Source: Marchantia polymorpha subsp. ruderalis
Taxonomy: Eukaryota; Streptophyta; Marchantiopsida; Marchantiales; Marchantiaceae
Length of the DNA stretch: 64,000 nt
Direction of reading: 5' to 3'
Assembly: GCA_037833965.1 (NCBI GenBank)
Contig: AP031358.1
Location: 15,136,001 to 15,200,000, forward strand
The position numbers and the translations under genes are program-made. Below are positions 21,824 to 34,600 of the stretch, in pieces; the first letter of the stretch is position 1, and each line of letters starts with the position of its first letter. The notes under the pieces are model-generated. The model was given only the letters and a program-made list of their open reading frames with translations, had not been told where the DNA came from and did no database searches.

Positions 21824-23839
21824 TATAGTATAACGACGTAAGTTGGGTTTTGATTTTGGCTCTATGTATGCCATGGGTTTTTATCATATCCACAGGAGTT
21901 AGAGCTTTTCCGGATAGATGTTGGGGTCGTTACCTTTAAAGATCATATAATTCATTGAAATTACATGATGAACTCATCTTCTACTACAATCTTACGAAGA
22001 TCCTATCGTTTAAGATTTCAGTGAAGGTTGGATTCAATTCAGATTGGTATACATGCAAATTCTGACAGAAATTGTTTTCCTCTGAAGAAATCTCTTGCAT
22101 TCCTAGAGAACCTTTCCTGGACATTTTCTCTAAAATGTTATAAAAAGTCAGGAAAGTTCTTTTGTTTGTCTCTTGGCTCAACACTTTATGACGAGAAATA
22201 GAGGACAGACAGCTACACACTTTTAATGTGTTTTTCAACTCAGTATATAATCAGTATTCTGAACATTTCTCTTGATGTGTGAAATTGGCAATCTTAATTT
22301 ACGATGTGCATGGCACTGCTCTCAGTAGATAGATACAGAAAGAAAGTCCACGAAGTAAAATCGTCGAAAGTCTGAATATGAAAATTGAAATTTTCATTCT
22401 TCCTTTGAATATGAAATATTCAATAAGTCATGAAATAAAAACATAAGTTCACGTTTTCCTCGTGCTTGAAAAGAGGATAATAAGTACTCAGTTAATTGTT
22501 CGTATTAAGGACTCCACTTAGAAAAAGGACTTTCTTCAAACATCTATTCCTTCATAGAAATTTTCCGCAGTAATCTTCCGACATTTTTCATGGTTTTTTT
22601 TCATGTTTAAGACAAATTACGTAGACAGACTTTTTATGTCCACATCCCACGAGAACACGCTAACCATGTACAATATACTAAGAGGAGTATTGATAATCAG
22701 AGTTCACCTAAACGCTGTAGGTTCTTAAATAACCTACATGTTTTGTGTAGATTTGATGAGTTTCGTTAGCAACTAATGTTGTTGTCTTCAACTTTTTCAG
22801 CTGGTATAATAAAAGCCTTGTTGTTGAACAACTTCATGATCATTTCTTTTTATTTGATAACTCGGAGTTCAAGCTTGATGTATTGCACCAGTATTGCAAA
22901 AAACTAACAAATGATGATCTCTTTATCCGCGTGACTTGTATTTTGAACAATCTTTGGAATCAAAAGTTAGCTGCTATATTTTATCTGTCCTACTTTACCC
23001 AATTACACTCTTGTGTCATTTCTACAGAAGTTATCGAGGCTGTTGATAGAGCTCGAGGGAAGACTCTGTGGTAACCTATAAAAGCTTCCGTAAAGTTATA
23101 GAGGTCCCCAAGGACATTATGATGACACCTTGTAATCTCCATGAAAAGGTTGATGTGAAATTTACATGCTTCCAATCACATGATAGCTTAGAGTCACGCC
23201 ATGGATGTAATCCAAGACTGTCTTCTTTATACTAGGTTATTTAGACTATCTATTTATGATGTAGGGAGATGTGTTTATGAACTTGGTGTGACCTTGTGCA
23301 ACTTGAAAATTTGTTGATCTTAGCACTGATCTAAGTTGATGATAAAGTGCTTGAATCTAAAAAATATATTGTATCTAACAATGGCACATGGATGCATTGC
23401 AAAAGTTTGGCGATGATACCAAGTAAATTTAACTTTAAGAAATCCAAAATGATAATAATGTTCACGAAGGATTGTTCGTTGTTCAAATATCAAGAGCCAG
23501 GAAGGAAGGGTTGGTTTTATTGATCTTTATATTGGAGAATATCTCCATAAGTGGACTTTCGACAAGTTCAATCAACTGTGATTAGCTGTCCAAAAGGTGT
23601 AGCTGCATGATAACACAATGATCGTCCGGATCTCTCGCGTACCAAGGAAAAAAAGGTTCGACACTGAAACCAAGTAAGTGGTGACGCCATCTCTTCTCGT
23701 CGATTAGACTAATGCAAGCGTGGATTCAGTCGGCTTATTAACTTTTGTTGTCGATATACTCTAACTCCTGTGGATATGATAAAAACCCATTGAATACATA
23801 GAGTCAAAATCAAAACCCAAGTTACGTCGTTATACTATA
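21824..23839. mobile_element. 2-kb element bounded by 81-bp inverted repeats
   Basis: 21824-21904 and 23759-23839 are inverted copies with a few mismatches and end abruptly at both sides. Read outside-in, each starts TATAGTATAACGACGTAA. The interior (about 1.85 kb) has only broken ORFs, including a fragment reading LFIRVTCILNNLWNQKLAAIF near 22920. The structure fits a non-autonomous DNA transposon. The outermost TA on each side would fit a TA target duplication as in Tc1/mariner elements, but that is weak evidence. Two unrelated repeats in opposite orientation are the alternative. Confidence 0.45.
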
Positions 23840-24584
23840 ATATCCTTTTGTTTAAGTCTAGATGCTAGTAAGGTAATATTAAATATTGTGATATTATTTA
23901 AAGATATTGGAATCTATTATTAGTGCTGTCCTAACACAAATTAAAATTATGAAATGTTAGAATTTTACATGAAAAAAAATTTTGAAATTATATACTTGTC
24001 TATTCATGTGTAAAACTTTATTCACATTTGGTTATTTTAGTTCTGTGTTATTAGTTGGAATTTCAACTATTATCTAAAAAATATAAATTAGATTCTTTAC
24101 AATCATATAACTAAAATTTTCGAGGAGGTGGGGATTTGGCAAAGATTATTATGATAATGAATAGTTTTTTCCCAATCACTATATACAAAAAAGACATCTA
24201 ATATTTACTTAAAAGAAAAATGTTGAATTATAGTCATATTAGATGGCAGTTTTTACTAGAATTGGTAAACTCAACATATGTTTTTTCACCTTGATTAGAT
24301 TGAAAAAAAATAGGTGAGCTCATGTATGCAATTATATTGCATAGTTACCAATCTATCTACGGATATTTGAGTCAAGAATGCAATTTTTGGAATATACAAA
24401 ACATGAATTTTCCTTCTTACATCGACTCATATATTTTATTTGTACATGTAGTTTGACATATCATATTGGTTGTTCATCTATTGATAGTTTTGTTCCGTTA
24501 TGTCTGTAGAGTAGGATTTGATAAACAAAATTATGAAACGTGTAGAGAATTGTTAAATTCACCCCAAGTTGTTGAAGTCATTCC
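23840..24584. other. AT-rich intergenic stretch
   Basis: Very AT-rich with long A and T runs. No ORF or motif seen. Confidence 0.5.
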
Positions 24585-24762
24585 GTGGCGGCAGTTGTCA
24601 TGGCAACAAGGTTGTTTAATATAAATGTCGATGCATTGCAAAGTACCATGTTGCATCAATCTTTTTTAAATCCAATGAGTATCACTTCGAAGGGCAGATT
24701 TAGCTATCTCAGATCCAACACTACTATTTCTTGCATAAATACGATCTTTTTGACAATACATC

Positions 24763-25130
24763 ATGCAAGCGCCTCCAAAAACTTCGTATAACACTTTTGA
24801 GAAGTTGTTTCATCAAAGTGTCCAAACTTTTGCACTCAACCAAGGTTTTGCAATCTCTAAAGAGTGCATTGATTGGAAACAACGGAGTATTGTTCTCAAA
24901 TGCGACATTGATGAGACCCACAACTCTTTCAAAGCACCTACCATTGAACGTGTTGAATTGACTGTACTTTGAAGATCTATGTTGGTTGTTTGGGGAGATA
25001 ATCGTTGGCACGTTCAACTTCGCATTGCAGAACAGAATCACAAACCTTTTATGGACATCTTTGAGACATACTATTGTCTTCAGTCTCAACAACGTGGTTT
25101 GTCAGCACAGTTGTTGACTACTGAGTGAAT
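24763..25130 (+). pseudogene. FAR1/MULE-type DNA-binding domain fragment
   Basis: Two plus-strand pieces, separated by a stop and a frame change near 24972, together look like the WRKY-GCM1-type FAR1 domain of FAR1-related proteins and Mutator-like transposases. The first has FEKLFHQSVQTFALNQGFAI then IVLKCDIDETH. The second (from about 24980) has WHVQLRIAEQNHKPF, matching the family's W...HNH-P end with the first histidine changed to Gln. No transposase catalytic core follows before 26 kb. It is a dead transposon fragment, or less likely a broken FAR1-like gene. Confidence 0.4.
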
Positions 25131-26669
25131 ATATGATGCTAGCTAATATGGATATCACTTGAAATCGAATATCTTGCTTGTATTTGCTGGCCATCTCACG
25201 CACCAAATGCTGAAAAGGAAGTTTGTGAAGAAGATACGTTGAATTTTGTTATTTACATATCTCTTGGATGAGGACTTGTTCTTTGGAAATTCGAGGTTTT
25301 TTCGAGATTGAGAAGGCTCCTGACTCTTGCGAATATCGTAAGATGCCAATGCTTCAAAAGACAAAGGAACGTTTTGTTTGCGATACGGTTGTCGGGGATG
25401 GATCAAGAGAGAGAGCTTGGGATATGAACTTTTGATTGAACCTTTCCACGGCATGTTCAAGCTTCGCAACAGCAGCAGATTCTGGTGTTTCCTCCATATG
25501 CATATGAAGATTCACCACTGACAGCAGCTTGTACACATGAAAGAAAAGAAAATGAGAAAGAGATGCCAGAAACTATTCTTGACGCGAAAAGAAAAAAATT
25601 TAAAATTTTGTCATGATAACTGACTCGACGGGTAAATTGAACAACGCGGGAGATAAATCCAACAATACCCAACGTGTATTCAAAAAATCTAATTTTCCGG
25701 AGCTATTCTTCAATTGTACCACTTGAGGCTATGTCTCTAGTTTACATATGACAATTGAATGGATCATACATCCTGGATACATGTTGGTGTTCGCAGTAAT
25801 TCCTCATGTGGTTGGCTCCTTGTTAAGTAATGAAGAATAACAATCTACGATTTTCTTTTAGCATCCTTAACATCATTTTATGGTTGCACTCTTACAACTC
25901 CATGTAGGTCTCAATGTAAGTACTGAAAATGAAAAGACGTTCCTTTAAGTAGAGAATATGTCATAAGGGTATTTGCAATAGATATTTTTTCGAGTCAAGG
26001 ATTTCGTAGCTTATCGCAAACTAGAAGCACATGAGACACGTTATGTTTCTCAGGCCTTTGGACTTCTTCGATCACTCGATCACAAAATGATCGAGCGGAC
26101 AACGAAGTGGTAATGTTTATGTGCACGTGGATATCACACGTTGCAAAATGTCACTATCGCAGAGTAGTAGTGGTACGAGTATAACAGGTCCCACTGTCCA
26201 TATATATATATACATCTTCTGACTTGATGGGGCCTTCCCACCCTTTTTGATACATCACTAGGTGTCCTTTTTTTAACCACAAATCTCACTTTTCTTTTCT
26301 CCGGGTAAAGGTTTACCATCTTTTACGTATGAACTTTCGATAAAGGTCATAGAAGGGCTTTGCTTAATCTCCACTGCCTGTGTGTATGTGTGGTGGAAAC
26401 CAGCACTGCAGTATTGAACTGTTGGCTCCGCATCTGATTTTGATCACGCAATATTTTCTCTTGTATCGGTCGAATTACGCTGAAGCTGCCTGCCCATCCA
26501 ATGAGACTCTGCGCCGACCACTCCAGAAAGACAACGCATTGAAACTGGACCGGTGGCCGTCACAGCGTGGAACGCATTATTTGACAGACGTTGTTGTGGC
26601 CAGTTATGGCATGCCTAGGTGGGTGCTGCGCTCTGACCACTGATGATAACCTGCACTTTCTCTACTAAC
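25131..26669. other. Intergenic region, no supported gene
   Basis: Mixed short ORFs on both strands, a short TA repeat near 26200 and no recognisable domain. Confidence 0.4.
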
Positions 26670-27164
26670 ATGGCTCCGGACGATGTCTGCGAGCCACGAA
26701 CCATGTTCCTGCCACTAAATGCTATCAAGGTATGTCATCGAGAAACCTGTTATATTTTCTCCATCTGAAGACTTGTATGTTTTTGTAACGGTTGCTTCTT
26801 ATAATGCGAAGTCTCAAGCTGTGGCTTTTCACCACTGTCGACTTCATCTGAGTACACGCTTTGCTGTTTGTTGGACCCTTCAAGCTAAATGCATGTTCGA
26901 CCTTGTCCTTAATCTATGTCAAGTAGCTTCCTTCATTCATTACTATGTTACCACAGTCACGAAAAGGTTGGCAGCTCAAATTAGCAGCACTATATGTCTC
27001 TGTCTACTATCAGGCCTAGGACTTGTCTGGCAATTAATGTGTATGAGGACTACGAGCTGCCCTCTCTGCCCAGCATCAAGAATGCCAGATTAATTATATC
27101 AAAGATACCAGCAGACCAATATCGATGCCTTTCCATATATACATCAGAAAATGGTAACCTTGGT
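26670..27164 (+). other. Possible exons of an unidentified gene
   Basis: Two exon-like pieces. The first, 26670-26729, starts at an ATG (MAPDDVCEPRTMFLPLNAIK) and ends at a good donor, GTATGT. The second, about 27005-27158, follows CTATCAG or CCTAG and reads INVYEDYELPSLPSIKNARL then IPADQYRCLSIY, up to a GTAACC donor. The phases of the two do not join directly, so an exon would be missing between them. I recognise no family. This is a hint, not a gene model. Confidence 0.2.
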
Positions 27165-30100
27165 TTCAAATGAAGCTGTCACACTTCAGTAAGAAATCGC
27201 GCCACTTATTACTACCGTAAAGCTGAGTAATACCTGGATACCACAAAATCCACCCATCCCGGCTTTTATCATAGTAGATAGATCCACCCCTGGCGGAGAG
27301 GCTGTAGTCACAACCACGTGTGTTTCCTTATCTTCTATCTTCTCTTGTATTGCATTTTATGAAGTCGCGCTGCGTGCCAGTGCTTCAGTCTGTTTCAAAA
27401 GGTAATTTCAATAACCATAACTAGACTTGAAGTTTTCATTTACTGCTTTGCTGAAGGGCGAGTATGAGATATATGTCCAGTACATCTTAGCTTCTCTCTT
27501 TGATGTCTACATCAGATGCTCAGGGACCAAGACCAAGTAACACTAGCGTTACTGTAAACTTCCTGCTTACACACATTCTTGCAAGGTCTGCAGAAAGCAA
27601 TGCGGCTCTAAGCAATTCCCATGATATCTGATATAGCCATTTGGCCTTTAATCTTACGGTTATCTTGTTCATGTCCTTCAATAATTAAATGCAGATTCTA
27701 GACACTTGTCCACAGGTAAAGTTTTTACAGTAACAGGTGATAGTTGTACCTTCATTCCCGAAAATCTCAGTGACAAGTTTTCACTCCTATGTTTCATGAA
27801 CAACTTCCTCATTCTTTTCAACTCGTAGAGATAGTGATCTGCCGAGTCAGTGAAGAACGAATTATTGAGCAAAATGAATTTGTATAATGACCTCATCTGG
27901 TGGAATCACGAGGAGACTTTGTTCAAGAGAAAATACTGATGCAATATGTTTGTGTCGATAGTTGTTTAAAATCTACTCTCCTGGCCAACAGCTCGAGAGT
28001 TCCAAACTTCTGATTCACTTTTGGACTCAAGATTGGCATGGCCGTAGCTTTTGCAACCTAATCACGTCTCGTTTAATCAAAGGGCCACGCAGTACTCCGG
28101 TTTCGTCCCTGTGAACTTTGCATCCACTCCCTTTTCAATAACATTTCACAAAGTCTCGGTCACCATAAAAACATCATGACGGCACACTGGAAAAATTAAA
28201 GTCCGCTGGCAAAACATCGAGGATTAGCGCTGGGCATCTGTCGATTTCATTTCTAAATTTTACCTCCCCGATAATCTGCAGATGAAACCAGTGCATGCGC
28301 GGCCAATTCTTGTGATCAATGTAATCTATTTGCCACCGACAAACTCTTCCTTGTTTAGAATGCAATACCTAGCTAGCACGCAGCACACTGGAACTATATG
28401 ATCAATTTGTGTGGCATGTTTGGTACATGCACGTACCGCCCTCTACTTCCTTCAACTTGTTTCGATTGCGATGATGTTGCACAGATGAAACTGTCGTCGT
28501 TTCATGAGTTCACTTGGAATTTGTTTAGCCAGTAACAAGGGGATTCCAGTCCAGATTCAAACGCCGTTCGCAACTAGCCAGGTTGGGCAGAGTCATTCAG
28601 ATTCACAATCAAGGTGGTCAACAGATCCAGTTAACCGTAGACATGTATACCAAGCTTCGAACTAGCTCATTCTTGGACTAAGATAGAAATAATACACATC
28701 TAAGAACCTCTGGAAAGTAGCTTGGAAGACAACAGTGAACAATCGAATCTAGATACTGCCAAATCTGTTCGAACTGGTCTGAAATGTTTAGAAGAGTCTG
28801 GTCTCGGCAACTGATAATAAGTAAGGCTCTACTTGAAATCTCAAAAAATACAAAGTTGTGGTAAATTCAATTCCTCGATTTTGATAAAAATCTGTGTCAC
28901 GTGAAATCAAAATTAGCACTTTTTGCATGCAACCTTTTAGGATTGTTTTGTTTGGAAGTCGGCTTGAAGAACTTCGGTTTCTGCAGTGGTAAAAACATAG
29001 GGAAACTATAAGGCTCCAGTTGATGGGACTGAATGTCGCTTTCATTACGTCCTACTATCACTGGTTCTTATCAATTAAAAATACATTCTCTTCCAGAGCT
29101 GCTCTCAGGAAAGCGAGTAGAAATTTTTCACAAACCGGTTTCAGCGACATCCGATATTCACATATTTCCAAAATAACTTACTCATGTATTTGTATTACGT
29201 TCCCATCCGCAAAGAGCAGAAAATGAAGACATCAAAATGGATATTTGGATCAATAACTCTTGACCATGAGACCTAAAGACATGGATTCTGAAGACTGCAG
29301 ACTCTACAAATTCCATTGAAATTTCACCCACTTAACTATGAGAAAGAATTGCCATTTGCCTGGCAGAGTGCTTAATCCAAGCATGGTAAAAAATGAATGG
29401 TACATTATGATGTTTATGAACCACTCATCTCCAAAGGTATTGTGCCGTCGGTTCAGGTGTTCTTGGTCTTCAGCAAGATCTCCTTAGATGCAATGTCACA
29501 AGTTCAAAGTCCAGCGTTTGTTGCTAACTTTTGCTAATTACTGCGGATTGCGTGGGCTTGACCGGACAAGACATTAATGATAAGACGACATTGTACATGA
29601 ATCTGTAATACATCTTTGACTTCGGTTAAAACTCAATCTGCTTTGAACAGAGCCTCAAGGCCGGATAGTGATGTGAGGTTTTCTATACGAGTGCTGAAGA
29701 TGAGCAGTTGCTGCTAATATTTTTACTGTGACTTCATATCTGTATTGGCATTACCGCAAAAACCAAAGTTAGGATGTTGATTGACGCGCTCATGCATAGA
29801 TATCGATCTTACTAGGGCCTGGAGCCACTTTCAAGAGTAGAGATAATTTCGCTTTATTGTCCAAGATTTCCTATCTGCTGAGTTACATCTTGCCTCTCGC
29901 TTCAACCCAAAAATAGTGTTATGCATCTTTGTATTTCTGACTCGGATCCTAGCTACTTAATACCTGTATGTATGTGAATGATGATCATGATAAGGTCAAA
30001 ATTCAGGTAGAACTGCTAATGAGAAAGGCCTGTTGCCAACTTTATACTCAGGAAACCAGATGACATTGTGTCAATCCTTGCAAACTGGGCACGTGATAAA

Positions 30101-30527
30101 TCCATTTACACATCTTTGTGGTTTAGAATCCAGAGCTGCGAAATCAGGATCCAAGTTCTTGGGTTAGCATCAGGAATATCTGCAGCATTTTGTAGCATGT
30201 GCACAGCATATTAATCTACATGAAGAGCATCTAAAGACTCTCAAATCTGAAATAACCTTACGTGGTCATGAATTGTCCTGCAGGTGCTGAGATTCCAACC
30301 ACCTGCTGAGGTGTGGGTGCACGCGTCCTTGGTTGCAACTGGTCGTAGACATCCCTCACACCCATGTATCCTAATTTGGAAGGTAGCCATCAGTACGAAA
30401 ATATGAATGTGAATGTTAAATGTCCGAAGATTTTACTAAAGTGGAGAAAGCACTACTATTACGTCCAAAAAAAGATATCATGTGACATCCTGTTATTCTC
30501 AGCATCTAGACTTGACTCTTACGAAAT
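27165..30527. other. Intergenic region, no supported gene
   Basis: Normal-composition DNA without an ORF above 90 codons or any motif I recognise. A minus-strand ORF at 28365-28174 (with WQIDYIDHKNWPRMHWFHLQ) ends near a GAG|GTAAAA donor-like site but has no partner exon I can find. Confidence 0.35.
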
Positions 30528-30592
30528 CTTTGAATGACCATGAGTCATGGTCATTCAAAGCTTATCACTCATGGTCCATGAGTGATAAGCTT
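30528..30592. repeat. Twin palindromes in the 3' flank of the PLAC8 gene
   Basis: Palindrome 1 has 16-bp perfect arms 30528-30543 and 30545-30560 around one base. Palindrome 2 has 17-bp perfect arms 30558-30574 and 30576-30592 around one base. They overlap by three bases. They lie about 125 bases beyond the PLAC8 stop codon on the transcribed side, so they may be in its 3' untranslated region. The layout is the same as at 4554-4645, with different sequence. Confidence 0.9.
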
Positions 30593-30717
30593 CTGCCTGC
30601 AGCAATGTGATTGTAACAGTGCCTTAGTCTAGATGAACATGATAACAATCATCCTTTGTTTCGAATTCAATTGGAGGTTCTGACTCGCAGAATCTAGTGT
30701 ACCGTCATGATGTGATT

Positions 30718-32927
30718 TTAGTCACTGCATGCAGTGCATGATGCTGGACCAACCTCAAGAAATATATCACTGATGTCTTTTGAAAGTGAGAAATCAGTAC
30801 CATGGGAAGGATCAATTCTACGGTTGAGTAGCTCCCGATAAAGTTGGCAAGTAGAGCATCTCAAACAAAAGTAGTCGCTGCAACAATCAACGCAAGGTTT
30901 TTCTGGTAACCCGAACTTCTGCCGCATTCGTGCTCGGTATGTACAAGTGTGGAGAAATCCACATGCTGTACAGTTTGTCAGACAGCAGAACACAGTTCCC
31001 GCTCCCAGACAAGCTGCAGAATGAAAGAACAAAGTTTTAGTGAAGAGAGTGACCAATGGATGAGACTGACACAAAGCATTATTCTCAATTTTTGGTTTGA
31101 CTGTTTCAAAGCATTTCAGCAAGGCACTATGAACAAACTATGAGCTGTAACCTATGAACTGACTGTATAGTCAACGCAAACACGTCACTCATGATTGGAT
31201 TTCTCATCGATTAGATCCACGTTTGTAACGAAATAAATTGTTGTTAAAGAAGTGGTTACACCCTAAGCTTTATACTGCTTCGTGGACATACGAAGGCGGT
31301 CGGATGCTCTGTCTGGATAGAAAACCCTATGAGATAGAGGTAGTTGCTTGAAGTCTAGAATAGTTACACAGAAACACTAGGATTGGCTAAGGTACTAAGT
31401 CGTGCTGCATCTCTTCAGCGTGGAATGAGAAGAAGAATTCAAGTGGTTGTGAGCTGGGAAAATTGGATAAATAGTTTTGTGAAGATTGTAACAACTCGTG
31501 ACAAGAGTAGTTTTGAGACAAGTGTAGGAGGTAAGTCTCAAGTAGTAGATATTACTCGAGATACTGCTCCGAAGGGCGTGAGAGTCTCTGAGCAGAAAGG
31601 TTGGGATGAAAGGAGCAGAAAAGATTGCTTTCATGTGGAGGATGACTCTTGTCCTCGACAATGCATGCTTCGGTAATTGCTCGTTAATGAAAGCCATGGG
31701 CTTATTATTCAAAGATTTTGTAGGCGCAAGCCCAGAACTTTATGGAACGATAGTGTGAGTCTGATGAGATCGTTATCAGAAAATCCTTTAGGTTCAAATC
31801 GCTAGGTACTGGATCCTTCACTGACGCTCGACTTGTGAAGCATTTTATAAAGTGTCTAAAAAAAATGACCACCCGACAAACGTGAGCTCTCGATATCAAC
31901 CCGATTATGTGCTGACCTTCCCCTGTTCCATCATCAACTCGTCTACAACAATTTTGCTTAATCCGCGAAGCTGCGCTCAGATCTCCGGCCCATCCATTTA
32001 CATGTGACCTGTGCAGGCCTTATCATCACAAAACTTTTTCCCTTGATGCTTTGTGATGCTTTGTGATCCTTCAGGACTAATTGAACCGTTTGAAAGATGA
32101 TCTTGTACTGAGTGGACATGTCCTCATTGGACACTCTCTGGCGAGTCGCATTTAATGGCAGTAACGTGGTGACATCTCTAGGAGTTAAACTCTTTAGGGT
32201 TCAAATCTATTATCAAATGATGAACGGTTGATTCTATGTAGCACGTAGGAAGTATTTCATCCGTAGACTCGACCAGTCCCTGCGAATCCCTTCATGAAAA
32301 TTCATCCTGGTTTCCATCTTGTAGTCACAGATCGGCCTCTTCTGCTCTATGATCTAGGAGAGGGGGAAGACAAGACAGTTTACGATAACGCCGTACATAT
32401 CGCGCCTTGGTCTACAATGTTGGCAATTCGTCCAAACAGCACACATGGACAAAACATGCCCAAACAACCTGCACAATGCGTCCACAATAAAGCCTCAGAT
32501 ATTAGTCTAGAGTTTAGTCAATCGCGGCCTTTCTAATCATCTGATCAAGTGCGTCGAAATAAGAAGACATGATTTCGAGTTTTATTGTGTTCTCGCCACT
32601 TTCCTGCTTGCACTATTTAGTGAATCCTCGAGAATTAGACATATAACAATACGTCTAATACTGGGGGCGAAATCCAACAGTAGGTAATGCGTAGTAGGGC
32701 ACTGCGACGAATTGATGTATGGCTTATAGTATCCTCTGTACACGACCAAGCTGGGATCTGTTTACAGCTGGGATCAATCAAATCCGTATGAAGGGTTTGC
32801 TCAATGGCCTGCAAAGCAGAGACTGAGTCAGAAGTATGTCGCTTAATTACGTACACGAGTTACAGTCCTCAAAGCAGTCGCATAAGCCGGACGTCCATTG
32901 GCCAGTATTAGGAGGTGGAAACGTCAT
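30718..32927 (-). CDS. PLAC8-family cysteine-rich membrane protein (three exons)
   Basis: Minus-strand exons 32927-32855, 32468-32397 and 31013-30718 join in phase (donors GTACGT and GTACGG; acceptors TTGTGCAG and TTCTGCAG) to give 146 residues. Exon 1 starts at ATG 32927 and carries the family opening QWTSGLCDCFEDCNS. Exon 2 has the hallmark CLGMFCPCVLFGRIANIVDQ. Exon 3 has a hydrophobic segment and then CCSDYFCLRCSTCQLYREL, the conserved second Cys cluster. Plant PLAC8 proteins (cadmium-resistance and cell-number-regulator/FW2.2-like groups) are small plasma-membrane proteins tied to metal transport or organ size. The CPC motif is typical of the metal-related members. Length is normal and all key cysteines are present, so the gene looks intact. 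Which subgroup it belongs to cannot be decided here. Confidence 0.85.
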
Positions 32928-34600
32928 CTGGCCAACAAGATCAGACAATCTCTCGCGGGTGCTGCACTACCCGAGACCACTTCCAGAGTGCAAATTACAG
33001 CAAACTGAATCTGCGCTGGATCATGATCATTTCAGCACATCGTCAAACCTCCGGTGCGGAAGAAGTAAGGAGAACGGATACCACGCTTGATCAGTGGATA
33101 CAGTGTCACGAGGCAGCAATCAGTATCTTTTTTCATCTCCTTTAAGAAGAGTCACAATGAAATCAAGGGAACTGGATATCCCTGCAGAAGAAAAAAAAAT
33201 GGCCTTTCTAGATCGGGCCGAGTTTGCTGCAGTGTAAGCACAGGTGCAATCCTCTGCGCAATTTCAGGTCCTAATTTTCCATTGCACAGCGATCCAAGGT
33301 TGCGGAGTTTCTCTTCGGCTTGTCAACGCAATAGACATTCCATCGTGAGGAAAGAAGAGGCGTCTTGGACTGTATGTAGGTTTCTTCCAGTGTTGCAGCA
33401 ATAACGGTATGCGTCTTAGACGCGAGCCGTTTTGCATTCATACGAGCATGAAAGTCCCCAAGTTCAATCCACCTACCAGCTCCACAATCTGCTCTCTCGG
33501 CATCGAGACGGAGATCCGTCAGCACTACTGAAGTACTTGCTGCACGATTCCAGGACGGGTCTTTGCGGTTACCATGCACATAACGAGTACGAACGAAAAT
33601 CCTGAGTTTTAGGGTGCACAGGCCGAGCCCGAGGCCGCTTCTTTCAGGCACATGTGAACGGGTACCAGGATGCGATTTTTTCTGCTGCACGTCCTGCGGT
33701 GCTCCCCTGGGTTTAGGCAGCCCATGATGAAAAATCAAGGTCCTTTTCAGTTCAGGCTTACTTGACCAAGTTCCTTCGTGTCCGTGGTACGAGACCTTAA
33801 GGACCACTGCATTTTCGACAGGCGGTCATTTCTTTCAACGATGTCATCGCATCGTGTTCAGTTGAAAACCCACTGAAGGCAATGTTTAGTTGGAAGCAAC
33901 GAGAGGGTCGCTCCTGAGTTTACCAGACTTACAAGCCAGCACCGGGCCTGGCCGTCGGAGAAGGCACTTCCTTTGCTTCTGAAGGTGAAAAACCTCCGGC
34001 AGGATTCGTTCCATGCGTAAAGAACCAGCACAGACTGTTTCGACAATCTGTTTGTCTGGAGACGACTAAATGTCTCAGGCTGAAAGGTATTCACCAGATG
34101 TCAGTGAGAAGAGATCGTGTTTAGAGTACGAGAATACACTCCGGAAAGGAGAATGACGCATCTAATACGAAAGAAGACAATTTCAGTCGACACCATGACC
34201 CAGTCTCCAAATTTCAGGTCGTACGATGTGACGATTGAATGCAACTGGTCACAGCAGTTCCGCCTGAAATGCACAGATCCTATTTTCAAGCTCGGCGAAC
34301 AAAATATTAGCTTTCAGAAATGCCGAATTTGGATGAAGCTCGCATCACAGCGCCGTCGGGACGCCATTTTTGGAACTGAGCGGCAGAGACGGTCCATTTG
34401 TCTTGGCAAGGAAGGCAGGTCACGTGGTGGACGACGTTCATCTCACTACGTGGTGTGGTGGAAGCGCTGCTGGACCATTTTTGGAACAGCGTGGATGCAA
34501 CCCGTCCACGTCACGTATCTACATGTGTCTATCCGATGTGGAAAGAGGATAGAGGATAGGTTAGGCTTCGATATAATGATGAAATATGTGCGTAGATTTT
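32928..34600. other. Upstream region of the PLAC8 gene
   Basis: Higher GC than the flanks. A 178-codon minus-strand ORF (33807-33271) and a 161-codon plus-strand ORF (34117-34602) have no motifs and are probably chance ORFs in GC-richer promoter or untranslated DNA. Confidence 0.4.

Noticed and set aside
31780-31815. GGTTCAAATC, a tRNA B-box-like sequence (again near 32195)
   Set aside because: No A box, acceptor stem or cloverleaf could be formed around either copy; not a tRNA gene and no clear SINE structure.
33271-33807. 178-codon minus-strand ORF upstream of the PLAC8 gene
   Set aside because: No motif, no splice support, high-complexity mix typical of chance ORFs in GC-richer DNA; the PLAC8 start lies downstream of it with its own ATG.
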